Shown: positions 31,196 through 41,090, counted from the stretch's first letter. The stretch: DNA of 43,551 nt from an uncultured Azospirillum sp. (GCA_902489795.1 CABUBU010000014.1:1-43551), one strand, 5' to 3'. The notes: generated by a model from the letters alone, not told the origin. Made by a program: numbers and translations.

Positions 31196-34100
31196 ATGGC
31201 AGAAAGCAAAAATTTCAGCAGTCGTTTGGAAGCGATGAAGGCAAGCAATCCGGATCTTTATGAAAGTATTGTCAGATGGTACGGACCGGCCGATTTGCAG
31301 GCTCTGGAAAATGACGAAAGCGTTTTCAATGCGTTTGTGACCCAGTTTAATGCGGAAAATAAAAGCCAAAATGATGCTGTCACGGCGCTTGACAATGCTG
31401 TTGACGAAGAAATTGCCGGTGCCGGTTCTGAAGAAGACGGCGTCGCAGCCGATGATGACGTCGCTACCTCCGGCAGCGAAGACGCGGCCGCTTCTTCGGA
31501 GACGTTGGCTGCCGTTGCCGATCCTTACCACTGGGAAGAGTTTTACGCTCCTGTACCGGAAGTCGAAGCCGCCCGTTTCGACAAAGTCTACGATCTGCTG
31601 AACGGCGAAGAAGGAAAAGCTTATCGGGAAAGTCCCGCTTGGCAGGGCAGCTCCTTTGAATTTGACAATTCCGAAAACAAGTCGCTTGAAGAAACGCTGA
31701 ACTTGAGCGCCTGCCGCCGTCTGGCGTCATCAAACGAAGATATTACCCTGGAAAACCTGAGCAGCGCCCGCGCCGAAGAAAGCGCCCGCATCAAGGTGGA
31801 ATATTACAATTCTCTCTATGCGCTGTCGGTCGGCGACAAATATAATTCGATTAAGGCGGAAACGCACCTCAGCCGTATTTTCAAAATAGACGAAGCCGTC
31901 CGCGCCGGCAAAAGCGAAAAAGAAATCTTCAAAATGCTGTCCATCAATCCGAACGAGACCACGCAAAAGATGGCGTTGGCTTCGACGACGCAGGCCAACA
32001 TTCGGCCGATTTCCGATTTTATGGAAAAACGCAGCAAATTCAGCCGCGGCATGCATAATTTCGGCAAGGTTATGGACCGCATCCAGAAATTTGAACAGAA
32101 AAATCCCTTGTTCGGTCTGGCCGTCAACTATGTTGCCGCCGGCAACCCGATATACATGGGTTACCGTTCGGTTCTTTCCGCCCGTGCCCTTTACAACGAT
32201 TTTCAGGGTTTTAAAGATTATGCGGCGTTCCGCGAAGTTTACAAAAACGACGTGGCCGAGTTGGGCTTGAAACGCTGGAAAGAACAAAACCCGGAAAGCA
32301 AGGTTGGCGCTACCGACTATAGTCAGGTCAAGGCCTATGACACTTACGAGGCTTATTGTGAAAAACACAAAGCGGAGGAAAACCGGGTCAGCGAAGAAGA
32401 ATTCCGGCAGTTGAAGAAGTTTCAGAAAAAGGCAGCGTTTACCCGCGAAGAGTTTGAAAGTCTGCGTCAGGCGGCCGGCATGCCTTATGAGGAATATGCC
32501 AAAAAGGCCGGCGATCGCGCCGTTGGCAAAGAAATGTTTGATAATCTGGTTAAATATACGGATATCCGTCGCACCCAGAATTATGCCGAATACGCCAAGA
32601 AGGCCGGCGACCGCGCCGTCGGCGAGGCGGAATATAACCGGGTCAGAGCCTTGAACCGTGCGCTTAACAAAGTTTCCATAGGGCAGGCGTTAAAAGACAA
32701 AAACACCCGCAAGGCGATGATGGCTCATTCGGTCATTTTTGCCCGTTCGCTGCCGGTCGTCGGCCAAGGGTATGCCCTTGGTATGGCAGTTAAAAATATG
32801 GTCAGCAAGAGCTACTGGCAAGGGGTAAAAGCCAAGGCGCAGGGAACCGGTCATGCGGTCAGAACCCTGTGGAGCAAAAAAGGCCGTGACAAAGAAGCTT
32901 GGAAAGAGCTTTATTCCAATGGCGGCGGTCTGGTGGCGGAAGTTGCCGGCGCCTGGATGCTGGCCGGCGGCGTCAGCAGCCTGGCCGCCGGATATGACGG
33001 AACCGGGACGACAATTGATTACGCGCCAGACGAAAATTCCCCGACACCGATGGATAACACACAAACGCTTGCCGATGTGCAAACGGCTGCGCCGGTTACG
33101 GAAGCCCCGTCTTTGTGGGCACGTTTTCAGGGGTTTATGGGCTATGGCAATCAGGAGGTGCCGACAGATGCGGCCATCGCGGACAGCACAATACTGAATA
33201 CGGAAGTGCGTGCCGACACGCTGCAAAACGTAGAGCGGGCAGATAGCTTGCGAACGGATACGTTGCAGAATGCGCAGCATCCTGATGCGCAAAAAGATTC
33301 TGTTTTTAATTTGCAGCAGGATTGGAAGCGTCCGGATCTTGTCTATGCGGCGGACAGCACGGAAGTAAAAGTATCTTACGCGCCCGGAGAACACGAAAGC
33401 GACTCCCGGGGCGGCGCCGATCAGGTTTTGGTCGAACCACGGGAAACGGCGGTCGAATTGAACGACGTGCAGAAAACAAACCTGAACGCCCTGTTTGAAC
33501 AGTATCCGCGGGCGGCTTCGATCATCTTGGAAGGCAATGACAATCCGGCGGTTGACGACGTTACCAAAGGCACCTTTACCATGGAGGGGGAAGGGAATTT
33601 GTATAAGAGCGGTGTTATCTCCTCGGCACAGCTGCAAGAGATGATGGCTGAAGGAAAATTTACCTCGGCTCAGTTGGAGAGCCTTTCCCGGTTTGCCGAT
33701 GCTAATTTTGAAAACGGTAAAATGAATGCCGAATTGGCCGGGCGGCTGTACGGTTCGGAAACAGAGGTGCAGCCCAGTGAACAGGATGTCGACAATGACG
33801 GCAAGGATGGGGAAAACAGGCAAAAAACGGATGAACGGAACGGCGAAGAAAACGACAGCGGCGGGCAGGAACGGGAAAGTAATATTCGTTTCTATTCTTT
33901 TGACAAGGACGGCAACATCATTTACAGTGCCGAAAGTTTGCAGGATTTAAACGGTCTGGATCCTGATCAGATGGATGCCCGGGCTTATCAGGATCTGCTG
34001 GCTCGGCAGGCAAACGGCGAACAGCTTGATGCCGGTGCGCTCAATTTTATCGAGGAATATAAGAATTCTCATGCCGACCAGTCCCTGGAGGGGGAGCAGC

Positions 34101-35530
34101 ATATCGGCAACGGGGAAGAAAATCAGCAGCAGGAAACTGTTTTAAACGATCGGCAGCCGGAGGAACAGTTGAGCGGCATTGCCCTGATGCGTCACGATTT
34201 TGAAAGCGGCAACGGTTATGAGATGTCGGGCAGCGGCGAAATCAACGGCAAAAAGGTAGATGTTTTATTTGGTTATGACGAAAATGATACGCAGCTTATG
34301 GCGCAATATGCGATACATGACGGCGAAGACCGCTCGACGGTGATTAAAACCCAGCTCGGCGACGACGGCCGTCCGTATACGCTGGTGACCGAAATTGAAG
34401 GCAGCAAAACGACCACCCGCGAGGTCGACAACGCTCGGGAAGTGCTTCGCGAGGCGCTGGCCGGTGAAGAAAATCAGACCGGCCGGGAAACCGAAGGACT
34501 GGAGGAATCTCGCAATCTGACAAACGAAGGCGAAAACGGCGAAGATAAGGAAGTGCAGACCAAAACCGACAGGGTTCGCAGTTCCACTTTTCGCGGCAGA
34601 TACTGGCTGGAAGCGGACGCCAACGGAGAAAATCCGCAGCTTCGCTGCCGGATGGGCGATCCTTCGCAAATTGCGGTTGACCGTGAACTGGTTGCCGCTT
34701 TTCAGAATACGGTTGATGGCAGCGGCAGCAGCTATACGGCCTTGGGCGGCCGTCTGACGGCAGATAATTTCGGAGCGGAAAACCGCGACAATCCGAGCGC
34801 TTCCGGCATTATGATCAAATGCGAAAATCTGGCCAGAACGATCGCTTTGAACGAAGCTGTTTATCAGGATATGGAACATCGTCTGGAAAACGGCGAAGAA
34901 CTGAGCGAACTGGACATGAAATGGCGGCAGAAGTACGAACATGATTTGGAAGGTATCGGTTTATCCCGCGAAAACGGCCGTCTGGTTTATGAACCGGAGC
35001 ACGTTTCTCCCCGGACGACAACCCAGCAACAGGAAGAAGTGAAGGGAAACGATCAGGGAGACGGCCGCCGCATTTATCAGCTAAACGAAAGTGGCAACAC
35101 TGACGGCCTGCTGCATGCCTCCGAAGTAAACGGTTATACTCAGCTTGAAGGCAAAGGGGTTAAAATTGCCTATAGCCTGACCGATGACGGCCAGGTGAGA
35201 TATGCAAACAATGCGACGGTTACCGTTGATAAGAGCGTGTTGCAAGCCGTTCGCTCGCAATACGGCTCATCGCTGACTCCCGCAGAAACGGGAAATAGTC
35301 TGGCGATGGCGCGGGATATTACGAAAGGTGAGGTTATCTATGGCTACTTGCAGCAGGAATCCGGAAACCGGGAATTGACCGATGCCGAAAACAGCTTTAT
35401 GCAAAAACATAACCAAACCTTGGAAAAAGCCGGGTTGGTTCGTGACAACGGCGGGGAAATTGTCAAAAAAGATGCCTATGAAGGCCAGCCCCGGGCTTTC
35501 ATCAAACGTGGCCGCGAATATGACAGTTAA
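31196..35530 (+). CDS. Giant acidic repeat protein of unknown function, 1444 aa
   Basis: Largest gene here; no family recognised and no signal peptide. Layout: acidic Ala/Asp/Ser region (60-110); helical region (125-500) with a motif repeated at 431-444 and 463-476 (YxEYAKKAGDRAVG), and a looser relative at 384-406; a hydrophobic region at about 507-535 and 576-600 that could be membrane segments; a low-complexity Asp/Ser/Thr/Gln linker (610-760); a C-terminal half (895-1425) with helical units at about 912-957, 1205-1265 and 1366-1424 that share 'G..L...D..F...Y/H...LE..GL.R.NG'. Rich in Glu, Asn, Gln and poor in Cys. CGGAG precedes the ATG; own promoter and terminator. A host-directed or surface role is possible but unproven. 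Confidence 0.85.
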   Translation: MAESKNFSSRLEAMKASNPDLYESIVRWYGPADLQALENDESVFNAFVTQFNAENKSQNDAVTALDNAVDEEIAGAGSEEDGVAADDDVATSGSEDAAASSETLAAVADPYHWEEFYAPVPEVEAARFDKVYDLLNGEEGKAYRESPAWQGSSFEFDNSENKSLEETLNLSACRRLASSNEDITLENLSSARAEESARIKVEYYNSLYALSVGDKYNSIKAETHLSRIFKIDEAVRAGKSEKEIFKMLSINPNETTQKMALASTTQANIRPISDFMEKRSKFSRGMHNFGKVMDRIQKFEQKNPLFGLAVNYVAAGNPIYMGYRSVLSARALYNDFQGFKDYAAFREVYKNDVAELGLKRWKEQNPESKVGATDYSQVKAYDTYEAYCEKHKAEENRVSEEEFRQLKKFQKKAAFTREEFESLRQAAGMPYEEYAKKAGDRAVGKEMFDNLVKYTDIRRTQNYAEYAKKAGDRAVGEAEYNRVRALNRALNKVSIGQALKDKNTRKAMMAHSVIFARSLPVVGQGYALGMAVKNMVSKSYWQGVKAKAQGTGHAVRTLWSKKGRDKEAWKELYSNGGGLVAEVAGAWMLAGGVSSLAAGYDGTGTTIDYAPDENSPTPMDNTQTLADVQTAAPVTEAPSLWARFQGFMGYGNQEVPTDAAIADSTILNTEVRADTLQNVERADSLRTDTLQNAQHPDAQKDSVFNLQQDWKRPDLVYAADSTEVKVSYAPGEHESDSRGGADQVLVEPRETAVELNDVQKTNLNALFEQYPRAASIILEGNDNPAVDDVTKGTFTMEGEGNLYKSGVISSAQLQEMMAEGKFTSAQLESLSRFADANFENGKMNAELAGRLYGSETEVQPSEQDVDNDGKDGENRQKTDERNGEENDSGGQERESNIRFYSFDKDGNIIYSAESLQDLNGLDPDQMDARAYQDLLARQANGEQLDAGALNFIEEYKNSHADQSLEGEQHIGNGEENQQQETVLNDRQPEEQLSGIALMRHDFESGNGYEMSGSGEINGKKVDVLFGYDENDTQLMAQYAIHDGEDRSTVIKTQLGDDGRPYTLVTEIEGSKTTTREVDNAREVLREALAGEENQTGRETEGLEESRNLTNEGENGEDKEVQTKTDRVRSSTFRGRYWLEADANGENPQLRCRMGDPSQIAVDRELVAAFQNTVDGSGSSYTALGGRLTADNFGAENRDNPSASGIMIKCENLARTIALNEAVYQDMEHRLENGEELSELDMKWRQKYEHDLEGIGLSRENGRLVYEPEHVSPRTTTQQQEEVKGNDQGDGRRIYQLNESGNTDGLLHASEVNGYTQLEGKGVKIAYSLTDDGQVRYANNATVTVDKSVLQAVRSQYGSSLTPAETGNSLAMARDITKGEVIYGYLQQESGNRELTDAENSFMQKHNQTLEKAGLVRDNGGEIVKKDAYEGQPRAFIKRGREYDS

Positions 35531-35552
35531 TTCTGCGGTTGTCTGAAGCTTT

Positions 35553-35586
35553 AAAACGCCTGAGATTTCCCCAGGCGTTTTTTTAT
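35553..35586 (+). terminator. Terminator after the giant gene
   Basis: 9-base stem (35554-35562 with 35572-35580), then a T-run. Confidence 0.9.
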
Positions 35587-35596
35587 TAGCTGCCTT

Positions 35597-35677
35597 AGCA
35601 TTCAATCCCGAGTTGATCCGAGACCGAATGCTTTGGTTGGGGGACAGTGCCGCCTTGTGTCGGCAAGTATGGCCAAA
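35597..35677 (+). ncRNA. Possible structured leader upstream of the antiporter gene
   Basis: Three perfect stems in sequence: 35597-35603 with 35626-35632 (7 bases), 35632-35636 with 35673-35677 (5 bases), and inside it 35648-35652 with 35661-35665 (5 bases). It lies in the 206-base gap before the antiporter gene. It matches no riboswitch class I know; chance pairing is possible. Confidence 0.25.
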
Positions 35678-35792
35678 CCTAAGGTTTATAGCTGTCCGGT
35701 TTGTCGGGGAATATCTGCTTTGCCGTTGTCAGGGCAGTTGCAAATTGTTTGATCGTGCCTATATTTTTATCGGAATTTTAAGCGGAGAATTG

Positions 35793-36977
35793 ATGATACA
35801 AATAGAAACCCTGATGGCCGTTGCCGGCGCGCTGCTGTTGGTCAGTGTTTTTGCCAACCGGATTTCCGTTTTCTTCGGAATTCCCGGACTGTTGATTTTT
35901 ATCGGCATCGGCATGCTGGCCGGCAGCGACGGCATTGTCCGCATCCAGTTTTACGACGCCAGAATGACCAATTACATCGGCACCGTCGCTCTGGCGTTTA
36001 TTTTGTTTGCCGGCGGACTGGATACCCGCTGGCGCGACGTTCGTCCGGTACTGGCCGGCGGCAGCCTGCTGGCCACGCTCGGCGTGGTGCTGACGGCTTT
36101 GTTTCTGTTTTTGCCCGCTTACTACGTTTTGCGACTGGAACTGCCGGTTGCGCTTTTGCTCGGCGTGATCGTTTCTTCGACCGACGCGCCGGCTGTGTTC
36201 ATGATCATGCGTACTCAGAAGGCCGAACTGCGCGACAATCTGCGGCCGTTGCTGGAGTTTGAATCTGCCGGCAATGATCCGATGGCGGTTTTGCTTTCCC
36301 TGGGGGCGTTAGCCTGGTTGCAAAACTCTGGTTTTGCCGCTGCCGGTCTGGTCAAACTGTTTGCTCTCCAGCTTGTTGTCGGCTTCGCCGCCGGCTGCGG
36401 ACTGGGGTGGCTGGCGGGACTTCTGCTGAAAAAAATCTGCATCTGTTATTTCGGGCTTTATACGGTGTTCGGCGTGGGTTTCGTTCTGCTGACGTTCGGT
36501 GTTGCCCAGCTTTTGGGCGGTAGCGGTTTCCTTGCCGTATATGTTGCCGGCATCATTATCGGCAACCGGCCGTTTATGTACCGCCGCAATCTGATCCGCT
36601 TTCACGATTCTCTGGCCTGGATCGCTCAGGTGGGAATGTTTTTGCTGCTGGGGCTGCTGGTTAACCCCAGCGAGCTGCCGTCGGTAATGCCGATAGGGCT
36701 GCTGGCCGCCTTTTTTCTCATTTTCTTTTCCCGGCCGGCGGCGGTGTTTGTCTGCCTGTGGCACAGCCGTTTCAGGTGGAAGGAAAAGCTATTTGTCGGC
36801 TGGGCGGGGCTGAAAGGGGCGGTACCGATCATTCTTGCTACCTATCCGTTGATGATCGGCTTTCCCGATTCTCAGTATCTGTTCAACCTGATTTTCTTTC
36901 TTGTTATCGGTTCGGTGCTTTTGCAGGGCAAAACGCTTCCCTGGCTGGCCGCCCGTCTGGATCTTTACCGGAAATGA
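35793..36977 (+). CDS. CPA1-family potassium/proton antiporter (NhaP2-like)
   Basis: 394 residues with about twelve membrane helices. Start ATG 35793 (GCGGAG 7-8 bases upstream); the longer frame from TTG 35613 is rejected because its extra 60 residues are not protein-like. Signature region: VSSTDAPAVFMIMR, then LEFESAGNDPMAVLL, which matches the NhaP2 (CvrA) pattern. The cytoplasmic TrkA-C-type tail of long NhaP2 proteins is missing, so this is a membrane-only form. Role: K+ or Na+ for H+ exchange. Confidence 0.88.
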   Translation: MIQIETLMAVAGALLLVSVFANRISVFFGIPGLLIFIGIGMLAGSDGIVRIQFYDARMTNYIGTVALAFILFAGGLDTRWRDVRPVLAGGSLLATLGVVLTALFLFLPAYYVLRLELPVALLLGVIVSSTDAPAVFMIMRTQKAELRDNLRPLLEFESAGNDPMAVLLSLGALAWLQNSGFAAAGLVKLFALQLVVGFAAGCGLGWLAGLLLKKICICYFGLYTVFGVGFVLLTFGVAQLLGGSGFLAVYVAGIIIGNRPFMYRRNLIRFHDSLAWIAQVGMFLLLGLLVNPSELPSVMPIGLLAAFFLIFFSRPAAVFVCLWHSRFRWKEKLFVGWAGLKGAVPIILATYPLMIGFPDSQYLFNLIFFLVIGSVLLQGKTLPWLAARLDLYRK

Positions 36978-37193
36978 AAAAACGCTCTGCCGCAAGGACA
37001 GAGCGCTAAACTTTCCGCCGGTAGTTGATTGGGGGTCAAGACTATTTGAATGGCAGAAAATTTAATATAAATTATATAGTAGTTTTATTCAGGTTGCAAT
37101 AGCCAAAACTAAAAACTTGAAAAAAATGGTGGACTAAAATTGTCCGGGCGTCTAAACTCCCTTCCGTTCGCATTGAAAACAAAGGCTTTGAAG
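36978..37193. other. Gap between antiporter and murI
   Basis: Contains one 7-base stem (36983-36989 with 36999-37005) with no T-run after it on the plus strand, so a weak terminator at best, then an A+T-rich stretch (37040-37140). No gene or RNA recognised. Confidence 0.5.
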
Positions 37194-37982
37194 ATGAAAA
37201 TAGGGGTGTTTGATTCCGGCCTCGGAGGGGTGGTGATAACTAAGGCGTTTATCGAAAGCATGCCGCAGTACGACTATTTGTATTACGGTGATTCCCGCCA
37301 TCTGCCCTATGGGGAAAAGACTTCCGGACAGATTTTGTCCTATACGATTGCCGCCATGCGCCGGCTGATTGCCCGCGACTGCAAAATCATCATCATTGCC
37401 TGCAATACCGCCACTTCAATAGCCCTGCGCTATGTGCAGCAGCGTTTCCTACCGCTTGAGGCGCCGGACGTCAAGGTGCTTGGGGTGGTGATTCCGACGG
37501 TTGAAGTCGCCGTTGAAAACGACGCCCGTCGGGTCGGAGTGGCGGCAACTACGGCCACCGTCCGTTCGCATATTTATCAGACCGAGCTGCATAAGCTGAA
37601 TCCGGATCTTGCGGTGACGGAAATTGCCGTGCCCGAACTGGTGCCGGCGATTGAGGACAATGATTTTTCCCGGGCGGAAGCCGTTGTCCGCGCCTGTGCG
37701 CCGGAATTTGCAAACTGCGACAGCCTGATTCTCGGCTGCACCCATTATCCGCTGGCCAAAGCCTTTTTCCGCGCGGCACTGCCCGGGGTAAAAGTGGTCT
37801 CTCAGGATGAACTGATGGCGGCTAAACTGGAAAATTATCTGACCCGGCATCCGGAAATCGAAAGCCGTCTTACCTGCGGCGGAACATACCGTTTTGAGGT
37901 TAGCAGTCTGAACCGTCATGCGCAGAAAGTGGCGGCGCTTCTGTTTCCGGACATTCCGGTCGAAAAGACCGCCGACGAATGA
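37194..37982 (+). CDS. murI: Glutamate racemase
   Basis: Makes D-glutamate for peptidoglycan. 262 residues from ATG 37194 (AAGG upstream); the TTG at 37140 is rejected. Active-site residues are present: Asp7 in FDSGLGG, Cys70 in ACNTATS, Cys182 and His184 in GCTHYP. YGDSRHLPYGEK is the usual N-terminal loop. Cytosolic. Confidence 0.95.
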   Translation: MKIGVFDSGLGGVVITKAFIESMPQYDYLYYGDSRHLPYGEKTSGQILSYTIAAMRRLIARDCKIIIIACNTATSIALRYVQQRFLPLEAPDVKVLGVVIPTVEVAVENDARRVGVAATTATVRSHIYQTELHKLNPDLAVTEIAVPELVPAIEDNDFSRAEAVVRACAPEFANCDSLILGCTHYPLAKAFFRAALPGVKVVSQDELMAAKLENYLTRHPEIESRLTCGGTYRFEVSSLNRHAQKVAALLFPDIPVEKTADE

Positions 37983-38074
37983 AAGAGGAGCGTATACCCA
38001 GGGCGGCTCTTGCAATCGCACTTTTTTTTACCTACATATAAATTTAGACAATTTAATCATTTTAAGGAATTTTC

Positions 38075-38608
38075 ATGACCACTATTTTATGCGTGCGCAA
38101 AGGTTCCGAGGTTGTCATTGCCGGCGACGGTCAGGCAACGCTCGGGGAAACCGTGATTTTCAAATCCAAATCGGTTAAAGTGCGGCGGATCGGCAACGGC
38201 AAAATCATTGCCGGTTTTGCCGGCGCCGCGGCCGACGGTATTACCCTGATCGAACGGCTGGAGGGCAAGTTAGAAAAATATGCTTGGCAGCTGAAGCGCT
38301 CGGCGGTCGAACTGGCCAAGGACTGGCGGATGGACAAGTATCTGCGCCAGCTGCAGGCGTTTATGATCGTGGCCGACAAAGACGTGTCGCTGGTCATTTC
38401 CGGCACCGGCGAGGTAATGGAACCCGATGACGGCATTATCGGCATCGGTTCCGGCGGCAACTACGCCATGGCGGCGGCCAAAGCCCTTTACGACGTGGAA
38501 GGTCTGTCGGCGGAAGACATTGCCAGAAAAGCGCTGAACATTGCCGGCGATATTGACGTTTATACTAACCATAATCTGATTATTGAAAGGGTGGCGGCCG
38601 ATGAGTAG
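38075..38608 (+). CDS. hslV: ATP-dependent protease subunit HslV
   Basis: Proteasome-like threonine protease. 177 residues beginning MTT, so the catalytic Thr is exposed after Met removal. GDGQATLGETV, GFAGAAADG and GIGSGGNYAMAAAKAL are family signatures. It overlaps hslU by 8 bases. Confidence 0.97.
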   Translation: MTTILCVRKGSEVVIAGDGQATLGETVIFKSKSVKVRRIGNGKIIAGFAGAAADGITLIERLEGKLEKYAWQLKRSAVELAKDWRMDKYLRQLQAFMIVADKDVSLVISGTGEVMEPDDGIIGIGSGGNYAMAAAKALYDVEGLSAEDIARKALNIAGDIDVYTNHNLIIERVAADE

Positions 38609-39917
38609 TGCAAATTTCAGTCCCCGTGAGATTGTTTCCGAGCTGGACCGCTTCATTGTCGGCCAGAACGAGGCCAAAAAGGCGGTGGCGGTCGCCCTGC
38701 GCAATCGCTGGCGGCGGATGCAGGTGGCCGAAAACCTGCGTGAGGAAATTGTGCCCAAGAACATTCTGATGGTCGGTCCTACCGGCGTCGGCAAAACCGA
38801 AATTTCCCGCCGTCTGGCACGGTTGGCAAAAGCGCCTTTTATTAAGGTGGAAGCAACCAAATTTACCGAGATAGGCTATGTCGGCCGCGATGTGGAGTCG
38901 ATTGTCCGCGATCTGCTGGACATTGCCATTAACAGCACCCGCGAAAGAATGCGCAAAGAGGTGAGCGAAAAGGCCGCGATCGCTGCCGAAGAAAGGATTT
39001 TGGAAGCGCTGGTCGGCGTTTCCGCCAGCGAAGATACCAAACAGAAGTTTCGCAAAATGCTGCGCGAAGGCGCTCTGGCCGAACGGGAAATCGAAATCAG
39101 CGTGATCGACACCGGCGCCAATACCATGCCGACGATGGAAATTCCCGGCATGCCCGGTGCCCAGATGGGAATGATCAGTCTGGGCGACATTTTCGGCAAA
39201 TCGATGGGCGAAAAATATAAAAACCGCAAAATGACCGTTGCCGATGCCGAAAAGCTGGTGCTGCAGGAGGAAAGCGATAAGTTGCTTGACAACGAAAAAA
39301 TCATTTCCCGCGCGATAAAAGCGGTGGAAAACGACGGCATTGTCTTCATCGACGAAATCGACAAGATATGCGGCAGCGTCGAGCGGCGGGGCGGCGACGT
39401 TTCCCGCGAAGGCGTTCAGCGCGATTTGCTGCCGCTGATTGAGGGCACCGCCGTTTCGACCAAGCACGGCATGGTCAAAACCGACCATATCCTGTTTATC
39501 TGTTCGGGGGCGTTTCATCTTTCCAAGCCGTCCGATCTGCTGCCGGAATTGCAGGGGCGTCTGCCGATCCGGGTTGAGTTGTCGGCTTTGACCCATGACG
39601 ATTTCGTGCGTATTCTGACCGAGCCGGAAGCCAACCTGATCGAACAGTATCAGGCGCTGCTGGCGACCGAAAACTTTACCCTTGAGTTTGAACCGGCGGC
39701 AATTGACAAGATTGCAGACATTGCTGTCCAAATCAACGAAAACGTGGAAAATATCGGCGCCCGCCGGCTGCATACGGTGCTGGAAATTCTGCTTGAGGAC
39801 ATCAGTTTTTCGGCTTCCGACAGAAGCGGGGAAAAAGCGGTGATCACCGCCGCCATGGTGGAAGAAAAGCTGGCTAAGTACACCCAATCCGGCGATTTGT
39901 CGAAGTTTATCCTCTGA
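38601..39917 (+). CDS. hslU: Unfoldase ATPase HslU
   Basis: AAA+ partner of HslV. 438 residues from ATG 38601. Walker A GPTGVGKTE (59-67), Walker B VFIDEIDKI, the I-domain between them (RERMRKEV to AEKLVLQEE) and the C-terminal tail ending SGDLSKFIL (typical of the HslV-docking ending) are present. Overlaps hslV by 8 bases and hemW by one base. Confidence 0.97.
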   Translation: MSSANFSPREIVSELDRFIVGQNEAKKAVAVALRNRWRRMQVAENLREEIVPKNILMVGPTGVGKTEISRRLARLAKAPFIKVEATKFTEIGYVGRDVESIVRDLLDIAINSTRERMRKEVSEKAAIAAEERILEALVGVSASEDTKQKFRKMLREGALAEREIEISVIDTGANTMPTMEIPGMPGAQMGMISLGDIFGKSMGEKYKNRKMTVADAEKLVLQEESDKLLDNEKIISRAIKAVENDGIVFIDEIDKICGSVERRGGDVSREGVQRDLLPLIEGTAVSTKHGMVKTDHILFICSGAFHLSKPSDLLPELQGRLPIRVELSALTHDDFVRILTEPEANLIEQYQALLATENFTLEFEPAAIDKIADIAVQINENVENIGARRLHTVLEILLEDISFSASDRSGEKAVITAAMVEEKLAKYTQSGDLSKFIL

Positions 39918-41002
39918 TGCCCCGGCTCGGCGTTTACATTCACTGGCCGTTCTGCCGCAGCAAATGCCCGTACTGTGATTTTTTCAGCCGGGTGAAAAAG
40001 GATGTTGACCAGGCGGCAATCGTCGACGGTTATCTGGCGGATCTGGAATATTACCGCGGTTTAAACGACGGCTATACGGTCGATTCGGTCTTTTTCGGCG
40101 GCGGCACCCCGTCGCTGCTGGAACCGAAGCAGATTGCCCGCATTCTGGATAAAATCGCCGCTCTGTGGCCGCTTTCCGAACAGCCGGAAATTTCGCTCGA
40201 AGCCAACCCCAACACCGATCGTCCGGGGCTTTTTGCCGATCTGCGCGCCGCCGGCGTCAACCGGCTTTCCCTCGGCGTTCAGTCCTTAAACGATGCCGAT
40301 CTCCGGTTTTTGGGGCGCACGCACGAGGTGAAGGAAGCGCTTGCGTCCGTCGATTCGGTGTTGAAAAATTTTGACAATCATTCACTTGATCTGATTTATG
40401 CCCGTCCCGGACAAACGTCTGCCACCTGGGAACGTGAGCTGCGGCAGGCAGCGGCGCTGGGGATGAAACATTTGTCGCTTTATCAGCTGACGATTGAAGA
40501 GGGCACCGTGTTTGCCCGAAAAGGTGTACCGGCAATGGAAGAAGAAGCGGCGGCGGCGCTGTACCGGTTGTCGGAAGAACTGACGTCCGCTGCCGGTTAC
40601 CGGCAATATGAAATTTCTAACTATGCCGCGCCGGGAAGTGAGTGCCGGCATAATCTCGGTTATTGGCAGGGCGATGATTATGTCGGCGTCGGCAATGGCG
40701 CGGTCGGCCGTCTGCACTGCGGGAAAAAGCTTTTTTCAACCACCCATCCGAGGCGGACGGAAGAGGTTACGCCGTGCGAACGTGCGGAAGAACTGACAAT
40801 TATGGGGCTGCGCCTGAACGAGGGGATCGACAAGGCGCGTTTTGCCGCTCTTTCGGGGCTGGCATGGGAAGAATTTGCCGATCACGGACAGCTTGCGGCT
40901 CTTAAAAACGAAGGACTGGTTGAAGAAACGCCGCACAATGTCCGGGTTACGCCGGCCGGTCGCCTGCTGCTCAATTATGTGATCGAACAAATCTGCTTGT
41001 AA
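39917..41002 (+). CDS. hemW: Heme chaperone HemW (radical SAM)
   Basis: 361 residues, related to coproporphyrinogen oxidase HemN. Radical SAM cluster Cys13, Cys17, Cys20 (CRSKCPYC), followed by FGGGTPSLL and SLGVQSLNDADLRFLGR. HemW carries heme to target proteins and lacks HemN activity. The start TGATG overlaps hslU. Confidence 0.93.
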   Translation: MPRLGVYIHWPFCRSKCPYCDFFSRVKKDVDQAAIVDGYLADLEYYRGLNDGYTVDSVFFGGGTPSLLEPKQIARILDKIAALWPLSEQPEISLEANPNTDRPGLFADLRAAGVNRLSLGVQSLNDADLRFLGRTHEVKEALASVDSVLKNFDNHSLDLIYARPGQTSATWERELRQAAALGMKHLSLYQLTIEEGTVFARKGVPAMEEEAAAALYRLSEELTSAAGYRQYEISNYAAPGSECRHNLGYWQGDDYVGVGNGAVGRLHCGKKLFSTTHPRRTEEVTPCERAEELTIMGLRLNEGIDKARFAALSGLAWEEFADHGQLAALKNEGLVEETPHNVRVTPAGRLLLNYVIEQICL

Positions 41003-41090
41003 AGTCTTAAAATTTCATTTGCCGCCGGTTTTCTTTATGAGGAAAAATACAAAAAAGACGTTAAAATTATTCGCATTTTCAAAATTCCCG

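Noticed and set aside
35613..35792. 60-codon N-terminal extension of the CPA1 antiporter
   Set aside because: Starts with TTG without a ribosome site; the ATG at 35793 has GCGGAG upstream and begins directly with a membrane helix as in the family.
38580..39887. 435-codon open frame antisense to hslU
   Set aside because: Sense HslU is complete; the antisense frame only reflects codon bias.
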